Shown: positions 53,470-61,974 of the stretch, piece after piece
Numbering within the stretch: the first letter of the stretch is position 1
How the letters are laid out: each line of letters starts with the position of its first letter
Source of the DNA: UBA7957 sp965224675
GTDB lineage: Bacteria; Pseudomonadota; Gammaproteobacteria; Granulosicoccales; Granulosicoccaceae
Direction: 5' to 3'
Assembly: GCA_965224675.1 (NCBI GenBank)
Contig: CBDDAA010000002.1
Location: forward strand, 558,001 to 622,000
Length of the DNA: 64,000 nucleotides
Translations under genes and position numbers: made by a program
Notes under the pieces: model-generated
What the model was told of the DNA's origin: nothing
The model's input: the letters and a program-made list of their open reading frames with translations, nothing else
Database searches by the model: none

Positions 53470-54501
53470 ATGAAACTGTGCATTACCCGCCCTGATGACT
53501 GGCACCTACATTTAAGAGATGGTGAAGAACTACAGACGGTGGTTGGACATAGCGCCGCGCAATTTGGCCGGGCGATCATCATGCCCAATCTCCCCAATCC
53601 TGTCACTACGACCCATTTGGCAAAAGAATATCGGGATCGCATCCTTAAAGCACTGCCGGTAGATTGTCTGTTTGAGCCGCTTATGACGCTTTATCTAACC
53701 GAACAGACTACCCCCGAAGAAATTCAACTTGCTTCTCGCAGCCAATTTGTCAAAGCCTGTAAACTTTACCCGGCAGGTGCGACTACAAATTCAGATGCCG
53801 GCGTAAAGGATATTCGAAATATCTATCCCGTACTGGAATCCATGCAAAAACAGGAACTCATCCTTTGTCTGCATGGTGAAGTTGTAGACCCACATATCGA
53901 TATCTACGACAGGGAAAGAATTTTTATAGATCGTGTATTGACAACATTGATTAAAGATTTTCCAGACCTTAAAATCGTCATGGAACATATCACCACTGCT
54001 GAGGCGGTTCAGTTTATAGAAAATGCACCGCCATCGGTTGCCGCCACTGTGACACCTCAACACCTACTCTATAACCGCAATCATATGCTGGCTGGCGGCA
54101 TTCGCCCTCATTTTTATTGCTTGCCTGTTTTAAAACGTAACTATCACCGACAAGCATTGCGACAAGTCATCTGCAGTGGAAACCCAAAATTTTTCCTTGG
54201 TACTGACAGCGCCCCCCACGCCCAGTCTGCTAAGGAAAATGCATGCGGCTGCGCGGGTATGTATTCTGCACACGCCGCTTTGGAGCTTTATGCAGAGGTT
54301 TTTGAAACCATGGATTCGTTGGATAAATTAGAGGGTTTTGCCAGTTTTTTTGGTGCTGATTTCTACGCAATGCCGCGAAACACGACTAAGATAGAGCTGG
54401 AAAAAAGCGCCTGGAAAGTGCCAGTCAATTATAAATTTGCTGATTCGAAAATTATTCCCATCAAGTCAGGAGAGACGTTATTTTGGAAACTCAGCCAATA
54501 G
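53470..54501 (+). CDS. pyrC: Dihydroorotase
   Basis: Zinc amidohydrolase of 343 residues that closes carbamoyl-aspartate to dihydroorotate in pyrimidine synthesis. The type II (E. coli-like) family is indicated by DDWHLHLRDGE with the metal-binding His pair, the carboxylated Lys in CKLYPAGATTNSDAG, and metal ligands in LCLHGEV, MEHITT and GTDSAPH. Its length matches E. coli PyrC (348). Confidence 0.96.
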   Translation: MKLCITRPDDWHLHLRDGEELQTVVGHSAAQFGRAIIMPNLPNPVTTTHLAKEYRDRILKALPVDCLFEPLMTLYLTEQTTPEEIQLASRSQFVKACKLYPAGATTNSDAGVKDIRNIYPVLESMQKQELILCLHGEVVDPHIDIYDRERIFIDRVLTTLIKDFPDLKIVMEHITTAEAVQFIENAPPSVAATVTPQHLLYNRNHMLAGGIRPHFYCLPVLKRNYHRQALRQVICSGNPKFFLGTDSAPHAQSAKENACGCAGMYSAHAALELYAEVFETMDSLDKLEGFASFFGADFYAMPRNTTKIELEKSAWKVPVNYKFADSKIIPIKSGETLFWKLSQ

Positions 54502-54602
54502 GCACTCGAGGCGCGATTTCGATTACTGCGATACAAAAAAATGACAACTATCTACCCGATTATCAAGTGCTTTTCCGGGTTGAAGAAGGTAAAGTAAGTT
54601 GA
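54483..54602 (+). CDS. Possible 39-residue ORF overlapping the pyrC end
   Basis: A TTG start at 54483 preceded by AGGAG about 10 bases upstream opens a frame that begins LETQPIGTRGAISITAIQK and continues NDNYLPDYQVLFRVEEG to a TGA at 54600. It overlaps the last 19 bases of pyrC. The composition looks protein-like, but the start is weak and I recognise no family. Confidence 0.25.
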   Translation: METQPIGTRGAISITAIQKNDNYLPDYQVLFRVEEGKVS

Positions 54603-54706
54603 CGTACTTTTTAATTTAATAAACAATTTGAGCTTCACAACGATTCATTGTTCCACACAGATGAAGTCACTTAAAACTATATGTCCTCACGGACAAAGGC
54701 CTGTTT

Positions 54707-55339
54707 ATGTACCAAGCTGGTAAAGCCACCAGAATGAGCGATCGATTTCGTAGCTATCTACCTGTAGTTGTTGATGTTGAAACCGGAGGTTTCAATTGTA
54801 AAACTGACGCCTTGCTTGAAATCGCTGCGGTATTATTACGCATTACAGATGACGGCATAATTGAACCCTATCAGACAATCAGCACCCATGTCATTCCATT
54901 TGATGGCGCAAATATCGATGAGAAATCACTAGAAATAAATGGCATTGACCCCTGGCACCCCTTACGCGCTGCACGATCAGAACAAGATGCGCTGGGGTAT
55001 CTGTTTTCTCCTATTCGTAAGGCAGTTAAGGAAAATGCATGTACACGTGCCATCCTGGTCGGACACAACGCTTTTTTTGATCTGAGTTTTCTCAATGCCG
55101 CTGTTGACAGGGCAGGCATAAAACGCAATCCGTTTCACCCTTTCAGCAATTTTGATACGGTGTCACTGAGTGGTTTGGCACTTGGTCAAACAGTTTTATC
55201 TCGTTCAGTCACAGCCGCAGGGATTGATTGGAACACCAACGATGCTCACTCTGCGGTTTATGATACCCGCAAAACAGCTGATTTATTTTGTCATATTATT
55301 AACCGCTGGGAGGCACTGCACCAAACATCGAATATGTAG
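54707..55339 (+). CDS. rnt: Ribonuclease T
   Basis: DEDD 3'-to-5' exoribonuclease of 210 residues that trims tRNA and other small RNA 3' ends. Acidic residues are in VVDVETGGFN, VGHNAFFDLSFL and NDAHSAVYDTRKTADLF, the last two being Exo II and Exo III. Length matches E. coli RNase T (215). It is convergent with grxD, with a hairpin between. Confidence 0.94.
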   Translation: MYQAGKATRMSDRFRSYLPVVVDVETGGFNCKTDALLEIAAVLLRITDDGIIEPYQTISTHVIPFDGANIDEKSLEINGIDPWHPLRAARSEQDALGYLFSPIRKAVKENACTRAILVGHNAFFDLSFLNAAVDRAGIKRNPFHPFSNFDTVSLSGLALGQTVLSRSVTAAGIDWNTNDAHSAVYDTRKTADLFCHIINRWEALHQTSNM

Positions 55340-55417
55340 TATGTAATAAGGTGTAAAATTGAACTCAGTATTTACCTGGTGGGGTTGTAGTAGGGGATGT
55401 AAAAATGAGCTAACGTT

Positions 55418-55446
55418 ACTCGCTTGGTGAAAACAACCAAGCGAGT
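55418..55446. terminator. Hairpin between convergent rnt and grxD
   Basis: ACTCGCTTGGT and ACCAAGCGAGT make a perfect 11-base stem with a 7-base loop, midway between two convergent genes. There is no T-run on either side, so it may be a weak bidirectional terminator or an RNA-stabilising hairpin. Confidence 0.5.
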
Positions 55447-55480
55447 CATGAAATATACAAATTTCAATACGCGTTTTTTA

Positions 55481-55804
55481 TTACTCCTTATTGTCAACCG
55501 CTTGTTCGATCATTTTTTGTAAATCACCCGATTCAGCCATCTCCAAAGTAATATCACAACCGCCCACTAATTCCCCTTTAATATAAAGCTGTGGGAAAGT
55601 CGGCCAATCTGCAAATCGAGGCAGGTTCTCAAAGACCTCGGGGTCAGCAATTACGTTTACGTAGGCGAACTCACGCTCACATTTTTTCAATGCATCTGCT
55701 GTGCGGCTGGAAAAACCACACATGGGTAATTGCGGAGTACCCTTCATAAAAAGAACCACAGGATTATTCTCAACCTGTTCGCGTATACGATCCATTACGT
55801 CCAT
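55481..55804 (-). CDS. grxD: Monothiol glutaredoxin, CGFS type
   Basis: Iron-sulfur cluster carrier of 107 residues. The CGFS active site is in QLPMCGFSSRTADAL and the glutathione-binding segment in WPTFPQLYIKGELVGGCDI. It delivers [2Fe-2S] clusters to targets and to BolA-type partners. It stands alone with its own short upstream region. Confidence 0.96.
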   Translation of the reverse strand: MDVMDRIREQVENNPVVLFMKGTPQLPMCGFSSRTADALKKCEREFAYVNVIADPEVFENLPRFADWPTFPQLYIKGELVGGCDITLEMAESGDLQKMIEQAVDNKE

Positions 55805-56048
55805 CTGTTACCTCTACTCTATTATCTAAACTATAAAAATTTGATCTGAATCGGTTGCTCCATTTTTAATACGAAATGCATTGAAGCATTTGCAAATTTG
55901 CTTTAATTGATTCAGCTACTAAGCATTCCCGGTTTTATCCGAGTAATTTACTAGGGATTATATACCAGAGCCGGCGCATAATCTCCAATATAATGGGATA
56001 GAGAATCCATAGTTAACCAGGGGCCATTCTCACCCCAACAAGAATCCC

Positions 56049-57833
56049 TTAAACCGTATCCAAATGCTTCTGTATCCAAAGTTCCAACAAAGCCAAATGC
56101 CATAGTTTACTACCTTGTAACGCTGTAAAGTGCTTGTCTGGTTGAGCTAATAACGTCTCAACTGTGTCTCTGTTGAATAGCTTTCGCTGCAGGCAGGCAT
56201 CCGAATTGAGTATGTCTTGCATAAAATTTAGAAAATCTCCACGAACATATTTTAGTGCAGGTACTGGAAAGTATCCCTTTGGCCGATCGATTACACTATC
56301 AGGCACCAAGCCTCTGGCAATTTTTTTCAACGCAAATTTACCGTCTCCTCTCAATTTTAACGCCGGTGGCATTTGTGCAACCAGTTCCACCAGTTCATGA
56401 TCCAAAAACGGTACCCGGGCTTCCAGACCCCAGGCCATTGTCATGTTATCAACACGTTTAACCGGGTCATCAACAATCAGGGTTGTCACATCCAGGTGTA
56501 GTACTTTATCTATGTATTCGTCAGCGCAAGAGGATGCCAGCAATCGTTCTATCAGCACGGATGTTGGATCATTCTCAGTATGGTAATCAGGATGCATGGT
56601 TGCCAGCCAGTCTTGATGTGTGCGATCAAAGTAACGGTTCGCAAATCGAGGCAAATCTGCCTCATTGTCAGCTTCATGCATTTGTGGATACCAAAAATAG
56701 CCGCCGAATACCTCATCGGCGCCCTGCCCTGATTGCACTACTTTAACCTCACGTGATACCTGCTCCCCTAATAAGTAAAATCCAATAGCGTCTTGCCCAA
56801 CCAAGGGTTCAGCCATGTTGTCAATGGCTTCAGGCAATCGATCGATCAAGTCATGATTGGGAATATGAAATTGATAATGCTCAGTCTGAAATCGCTCTAC
56901 TACTGCATCGGAGAATTCAAACTCATTGCCCTTCTCCTCAGGTTGGTCATCAAAACCAACTGTGAAGGTTTTTAAGTTTCCATAACCCGCTTCCGCTAAT
57001 AACCCCACCAACAAACTTGAATCCAACCCACCCGATAACAATACGCCTACCGGCACGTCCGCAACCTCTTTACGCCGTTTTACCGACAACTTTAATGATT
57101 CATGAACCGCATCAATCCATTCAATTTCACTGCATTTTTTATCAGGCCGGCGTGCCTTCAATTGCCAATAAGGTTTTTCTATCATCTGACCACCGGCTTT
57201 TACCCGTAGGGTATGACCCGGGCGAACTTTACGAATATGTTTTAGAATTGTTGAGGGCGCAGGCACTACGCCATGCAATGTTAATTGGTGGTGTAAACCA
57301 ACAGGATCAAGCTCGGTTGTTACCATTTTACTGGCCAAAATTGACTGACAGTTCGATGCAAATATAAATCCCTGGGACGAATTACTGAAATAAAGCGGCT
57401 TTATTCCCATTCGGTCTCGGGCAATAAATAAACTGTTATCAGAGGGGTCAAAAATAGCGAAGGCAAACATGCCTATCAGTCGCTTGACACATTGCTCCCC
57501 CCATTGCGCATAAGCGCGCAAAATCACTTCAGTATCGCCAGTGGAAAAAAACGAGTGCCCTAATGCCCTTAACTCAGAACGCAATTGCGGGTAATTATAG
57601 ATACTGCCATTAAAAACGATTATCAGACCTGTATGCGGGTCCTGCATGGGCTGATGAGATTTCTCACTTAAATCTATTATGGATAGTCGTCTATGGCCCA
57701 AGCCCAACGTTCCACGAACATGTATTCCGAAATCGTCAGGGCCACGTCTTTCAATAGGCTTAAGCATACGCTGAATAAGCTGCTCATCGACTTTACGCCC
57801 ATCAACTCGAAATATGCCACAAATTCCACACAC
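56049..57833 (-). CDS. Asparagine-synthase-like glutamine amidotransferase
   Basis: A 594-residue enzyme with an N-terminal Ntn glutaminase domain (Cys2 of MCGICGIF, RRGPDDFG, FNGSIYNY) and a C-terminal ATP-pyrophosphatase domain (LLSGGLDSSLLVG, then SGQGADEVFGGYFWYPQMHEAD). It adds an amide to a carboxylate using glutamine and ATP. The YFWYP segment and length recall the amidotransferase of N-acetylglutaminylglutamine amide synthesis, an osmoprotectant pathway, but the usual acetyltransferase/synthetase partner is not adjacent. Plain asparagine synthetase remains possible. Confidence 0.8.
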   Translation of the reverse strand: MCGICGIFRVDGRKVDEQLIQRMLKPIERRGPDDFGIHVRGTLGLGHRRLSIIDLSEKSHQPMQDPHTGLIIVFNGSIYNYPQLRSELRALGHSFFSTGDTEVILRAYAQWGEQCVKRLIGMFAFAIFDPSDNSLFIARDRMGIKPLYFSNSSQGFIFASNCQSILASKMVTTELDPVGLHHQLTLHGVVPAPSTILKHIRKVRPGHTLRVKAGGQMIEKPYWQLKARRPDKKCSEIEWIDAVHESLKLSVKRRKEVADVPVGVLLSGGLDSSLLVGLLAEAGYGNLKTFTVGFDDQPEEKGNEFEFSDAVVERFQTEHYQFHIPNHDLIDRLPEAIDNMAEPLVGQDAIGFYLLGEQVSREVKVVQSGQGADEVFGGYFWYPQMHEADNEADLPRFANRYFDRTHQDWLATMHPDYHTENDPTSVLIERLLASSCADEYIDKVLHLDVTTLIVDDPVKRVDNMTMAWGLEARVPFLDHELVELVAQMPPALKLRGDGKFALKKIARGLVPDSVIDRPKGYFPVPALKYVRGDFLNFMQDILNSDACLQRKLFNRDTVETLLAQPDKHFTALQGSKLWHLALLELWIQKHLDTV

Positions 57834-58048
57834 ACTTTATTCCTCTATTAGCTGCTTCTGTGTAACGACCAATACATAACCACGACAATAATCGGGACAA
57901 TTGTATAACGAAAAAACGGATCTTGTATCCCTTGCCCCTCAACTTACATTACCAGGGGGCGTTCTCAATAATAAATCTCATGGTAAAACACAACTGTCAA
58001 CTCCATATAGACGTTTTTAAAATAAGACTGTAGTATTTAAGGTTTTTT

Positions 58049-59239
58049 ATGGCGAACAGGAAAAAAGGTGGGGAAATGTCGTCTTTGATGGTTTCATACA
58101 AGCGGTTGCCTCTTACGCCCACACACGGAAAAGGAGCGTGGATTTGGGATGAGGGTGGTAATAAATATCTGGATGCGCTTGGAGGAATTGCAGTCTGCGC
58201 ACTTGGGCATGCCAATGAGGCAGTTTCAAGGGCTATTATAGAGCAAACGAAGCGCCTCATACATACATCCAACCTATACAATATTCCAGCCCAGGAGCAA
58301 TTGGGTAAAAAACTTTGTCAGCATGCTGATATGGACAATGTTTTCTTCTGTAATTCTGGCGCAGAAGCCAATGAAGCCGCCATAAAATTAGCACGCCTGT
58401 ACGCACACAGTATCGCCGTGGAAGCTCCGGAAATTGTCGTTATGGAGAGTGCTTTTCATGGCCGAACCATGGCTACGTTAACCGCCACCGGCAACCGTAA
58501 AATCCAGGCTGGATTCGAGCCTTTGGTACAAGGATTCCTTAGAGCGCCCTATGACGATATTCCGGCACTGGAGCAAATTGCCGAGAACAGTAAAAATGTC
58601 GTTGCCGTTATGCTTGAGCCTATCCTGGGGGAGGGTGGCATCATCATCCCAGAAAACGGCTATCTGGAAAAAATCAGACAAGTCTGTGATAGAAATAATT
58701 GGCTGATGATGCTGGACGAAATCCAGACTGGCATGGGCCGTACCGGCAAATGGTTTGCCTGGCAACATGAAAATGCCAAACCCGATGTATTGACTAGCGC
58801 TAAAGCGTTAGGCAACGGATATCCGATTGGTGCCTGTATGGCTTGCGGGGCCATATCAAATCTCATTAAACCCGGCAGTCATGGAACCACCTTCGGTGGC
58901 AATCCTTTGGCTTGCGCTGTAGGTTTGGCAGTAATCAATGAAATTGAAGGAAAAAACTATGTTTCCCGTGCAGCGCAGTTGGGAAAAAGAATGCTGGACG
59001 GATTCAAATCAACGTTATCGAATAACAAGTCTGTCAGGGAAATACGTGGCAAGGGCCTGATGATAGGCATTGAGCTTGATCAGCCGTGTACCTCGCTTAT
59101 GCGAAGTGGTATTGACAATGGCATCTTGATAAATGTGACTGCAGAAAAAGTTATACGGTTGTTGCCTCCATACCTGTTAACTGATGAAGATGCAGACAAG
59201 ATAGTTCTAAAAGTCAGTCAATTAATCAAACAAATTTAA
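58049..59239 (+). CDS. argD: Acetylornithine aminotransferase
   Basis: PLP enzyme of 396 residues converting N-acetylglutamate semialdehyde to N-acetylornithine in arginine synthesis. The PLP lysine is Lys252 in TSAKALGNGYPIGA. FFCNSGAEANEAAIKLAR and HGTTFGGNPLACAVG are ArgD hallmarks. The ATG at 58049 has AAGG six bases upstream. Internal Met codons 10 and 14 are alternative starts. argF follows 94 bases later on the same strand. Confidence 0.92.
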   Translation: MANRKKGGEMSSLMVSYKRLPLTPTHGKGAWIWDEGGNKYLDALGGIAVCALGHANEAVSRAIIEQTKRLIHTSNLYNIPAQEQLGKKLCQHADMDNVFFCNSGAEANEAAIKLARLYAHSIAVEAPEIVVMESAFHGRTMATLTATGNRKIQAGFEPLVQGFLRAPYDDIPALEQIAENSKNVVAVMLEPILGEGGIIIPENGYLEKIRQVCDRNNWLMMLDEIQTGMGRTGKWFAWQHENAKPDVLTSAKALGNGYPIGACMACGAISNLIKPGSHGTTFGGNPLACAVGLAVINEIEGKNYVSRAAQLGKRMLDGFKSTLSNNKSVREIRGKGLMIGIELDQPCTSLMRSGIDNGILINVTAEKVIRLLPPYLLTDEDADKIVLKVSQLIKQI

Positions 59240-59333
59240 ATCACAGACGCAGAACGGTTATAACACCCTAGTTCACCGACAAATCGTTCGCCGAAAGCCC
59301 GATATAACTTTAATTAACTTTCACGAGAGCCAA

Positions 59334-60242
59334 ATGACCGTTCGACACTATTTACGAGAAGACGATCTATCCAGCAGCGAATTCAAGACCATTCTATCGC
59401 GGGCCAGTGAGCTAAAATCCCAGTGGAAGGAAGGGATTATCTTTGAACCTCTGAGAAATCAAACCCTGGCGATGATTTTTGAGAAGTCTTCAACACGTAC
59501 ACGTGTATCATTTGAGGCCGGTATGAATCAACTCGGAGGACAGGCTATCCACCTTTCGCCAAATGATACACAGATAGGGCGCGGTGAACCTATGGAAGAC
59601 ACATCAAAGGTTCTTTCACAGATGGTGGAAGGAATTATGGTTCGTACCTTTTCACACGATGGACTTGAGGTGTTTGCCGCTGCATCTGATGTGCCTGTTA
59701 TTAACGGTTTAACAGACTTTTTACACCCTTGCCAGATGTTAGCAGACATGCAAACATGGTTTGACAATCGAGGCGATATAACCGGGAAAACAGTTTGCTG
59801 GATAGGCGATGGTAATAATGTTTGTAATTCCTATATAAACACAGCGAAACTACTCGATTTCGAATTGCGCATCGCATGCCCTGAAGGATACGAGCCAGAT
59901 TCTAAGCTACTGAAAATGGCAGGTAATAATGCCGCTATTTTTCGTTCTTGTCAGGAAGCCAGTAAAGACGCTGATCTGGTCGTCACTGATGTTTGGGCCA
60001 GCATGGGCCAGGAAAGCGAGAAGAAGCAACGTGAATGTGCATTTGCCGATTACTGTGTGAATGAGGATATTATGGCAATGGCTGCCAGTGACGTGTTATT
60101 TATGCATTGTTTGCCCGCCCATCGCTCTGAAGAAGTGGAAGCGAGTGTGATTGATGGTCCAAAGAGCATTGTTTGGGAAGAAGCAGGCAACAGATTGCAT
60201 GCGCAAAAGGCCCTGCTTGAATTTTTACTCGTTAGCAGGTAG
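59334..60242 (+). CDS. argF: Ornithine carbamoyltransferase
   Basis: Transferase of 302 residues making citrulline from ornithine and carbamoyl phosphate. The carbamoyl-phosphate motif is SSTRTRVSFEAG, with HPCQMLAD further on. The ornithine-binding cysteine motif is FMHCLPAHR. It is anabolic in context, next to argD. A weak hairpin (AGCAG and CTGCT followed by five T, at 60234-60255) overlaps the stop and may terminate it. Confidence 0.96.
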   Translation: MTVRHYLREDDLSSSEFKTILSRASELKSQWKEGIIFEPLRNQTLAMIFEKSSTRTRVSFEAGMNQLGGQAIHLSPNDTQIGRGEPMEDTSKVLSQMVEGIMVRTFSHDGLEVFAAASDVPVINGLTDFLHPCQMLADMQTWFDNRGDITGKTVCWIGDGNNVCNSYINTAKLLDFELRIACPEGYEPDSKLLKMAGNNAAIFRSCQEASKDADLVVTDVWASMGQESEKKQRECAFADYCVNEDIMAMAASDVLFMHCLPAHRSEEVEASVIDGPKSIVWEEAGNRLHAQKALLEFLLVSR

Positions 60243-60733
60243 CACGCTGCTTTTTGTCTCTAAATAAGCGGTTTAAAGCCGTCCTGTCAAACACCTGGAT
60301 AGACTGGTAATTGGCTAAAGGCACTATTTCAACGTCATCACTTGATGTGCACTGAGAATCATCGATCCATTACAGAGTAGGATGACAATTACCCTCTCGC
60401 AGATTAGTAATCTGCCCATTAAAATTACCTTTCGATCCAAGTACCCCGTCTACATCATATTGGCGGATACAACGTTACTGCGCTTGAAAAGGGTCCAACC
60501 ATTCCGTGCGCACTACGCCTTGTCTTTGCGCATTAGCTCGGCTCTGTATCTGTCAATATGATGTAGACGGGGTACTGGGCTGCATTTAAACGGCTCACTT
60601 TCCTCTACTATCCTTAATTCAAAGTATCTTTGATTTGGATCACCTGAACACACTCTTTTGGAATAATGCTTGCTACCTGTGTTTTTATTTTAAACATATC
60701 ATAACTATTTGATTTTAACAGAATGTTTTAGAA
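60243..60733. other. Intergenic region between argF and the TfpX/TfpZ gene
   Basis: A 491-base gap with no gene that I can support. Its main content is the MITE-like inverted-repeat element at 60440-60576. The AT-rich last 130 bases probably hold the promoter of the next gene. Confidence 0.5.
60440..60576. mobile_element. 137-bp MITE-like element with 31-bp inverted repeats
   Basis: The left arm (60440-60470) begins AGTACCCCGTCTACATCA and the right arm (60546-60576) is its complement, 29 of 31 bases agreeing. The 75-base centre has no ORF. The size, long arms and lack of coding capacity fit a non-autonomous element or a large structured RNA. No target duplication is clear. Confidence 0.75.
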
Positions 60734-61516
60734 ATGAATGTAACAAAACTACAAGCTTTTTCAGTTCACTTCGCGCTTAGTTTTTTAGTCTTTTTCATGC
60801 TGGTTGCCGTAATGTACTACATCTGGTTTCCAGGAGACTATTTTAACCTGGATGGAGGCTGGCAGGGATTACAGCTCATTGCCGCCATTGATCTGGTACT
60901 GGGTCCTGTTCTAACGTTGCTTTTTTTTAAACCTGGCAAACCTAAGTTAATGGTCGATATGTCGATCATTGCAGCACTGCAAATCGGCGCGCTTTCTTAT
61001 GGGATCCATGCGGCGTTTCAACAACAGACTGTGGGTCTGGTTTTTTCAGAAAGTGAGTTTTCTACACTTTCTTATAGGGACTTACAATTGGCCAACTCAG
61101 CGATTATCGACCTCGGTTTAAAGCCCACCAACTTTCAGAAATTGGATGAAGATTCTCCCAGACAGATATTTACTGAGGCGCCTTCAGGAGAAAACTACGG
61201 ACGATACCTTGCAGATGTGTTAAATGGGTTGCCTGCACTGCGGGAACGAACAGATAAGTACAAATCACTTTCTAAAAATCATGAGCAATTGGCAAGATTT
61301 AAACTTGACCATGATTATCTGAAAAAAAATAACGCACTTTCTGAGATTAAAGCCCTATTGGATACAGAAAAGAAATCACTGGACGATTTTGAATATTACA
61401 AATTCAAGGCTCGATACGGTAGTGGCATAGCGTTGTTTGACATTGAAAGAAAACGGGTGGTTCATCTGATTCAATTAACATCAGTCAACAACCGCCAGGT
61501 AATTGAGGAATCCTAA
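60734..61516 (+). CDS. TfpX/TfpZ-type pilin accessory protein
   Basis: A 260-residue membrane protein. Three or four N-terminal helices contain the family signature WFPGDYFNLDGGWQGLQLI and DLVLGPVLTLLFFKPGKP. A long polar C-terminal domain follows. TfpX and TfpZ assist assembly of specific type IV pilins in pseudomonads. No pilin gene is adjacent here, so its partner lies outside the window or it serves another role. Confidence 0.8.
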   Translation: MNVTKLQAFSVHFALSFLVFFMLVAVMYYIWFPGDYFNLDGGWQGLQLIAAIDLVLGPVLTLLFFKPGKPKLMVDMSIIAALQIGALSYGIHAAFQQQTVGLVFSESEFSTLSYRDLQLANSAIIDLGLKPTNFQKLDEDSPRQIFTEAPSGENYGRYLADVLNGLPALRERTDKYKSLSKNHEQLARFKLDHDYLKKNNALSEIKALLDTEKKSLDDFEYYKFKARYGSGIALFDIERKRVVHLIQLTSVNNRQVIEES

Positions 61517-61974
61517 AAAGACAGCCTCAGACACTGTTTCTGTGTGATTTGCACAATTACAGTGCAAATTATTACCGCAATAGTTTAGCAAAATGCAACA
61601 AACTTAAGTATGCATATGTTTTACTATAAACAGAATCTACCACTTCAAGGCAAATATGAAGTGTAAGAACTGAATTCATCGTGGATTTAAAAAATCTTTG
61701 CTTCGCCTATCAACTAAGTGGGTATTTTGTAATAACTCTATGGATACATTGAACTAGACGGATCTGAACACACGCCCATAGGGATTAAGCCCCTGGGCAG
61801 CTTGAATAATCAAAGGCTTTGGCCTTATGCCGTAGTTAAGACCAGGAAATCGGGTACAACTTCTCTATCAGACGAAAGCTGTTTTTACTGGTAGAATAAG
61901 CGTCACAGATACGAGCTTGCTTTTCGATTAGCGGTGCGAGAGCAAAAACGAACCAAACTATTAAACTGGATCAA
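61517..61974. other. Intergenic region upstream of the wecA-like gene
   Basis: 458 bases with no supported gene. The first ~230 bases are AT-rich. From 61774 on there are stable hairpins ending in a T-run, described separately. An untitled open frame of about 54 codons at 61735-61896 has no start codon and may be chance. Confidence 0.4.
61774..61886 (+). ncRNA. Candidate structured leader RNA before the wecA-like gene
   Basis: GCCCA-TA-GGG (61774-61783) pairs with CCCC-TGGGC (61790-61798). AAGGC pairs with GCCTT at 61813-61826. CAGCTT at 61798-61803 pairs with AAGCTG at 61876-61881, which is followed by five T. The closing stem plus T-run resembles a terminator, so this could be an attenuating leader. 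I match it to no known riboswitch. Confidence 0.3.

Noticed and set aside
61774..61886. Known c-di-GMP (GEMM) riboswitch
   Set aside because: The conserved GEMM core and its tetraloop contact do not align; only generic stem-loops agree.
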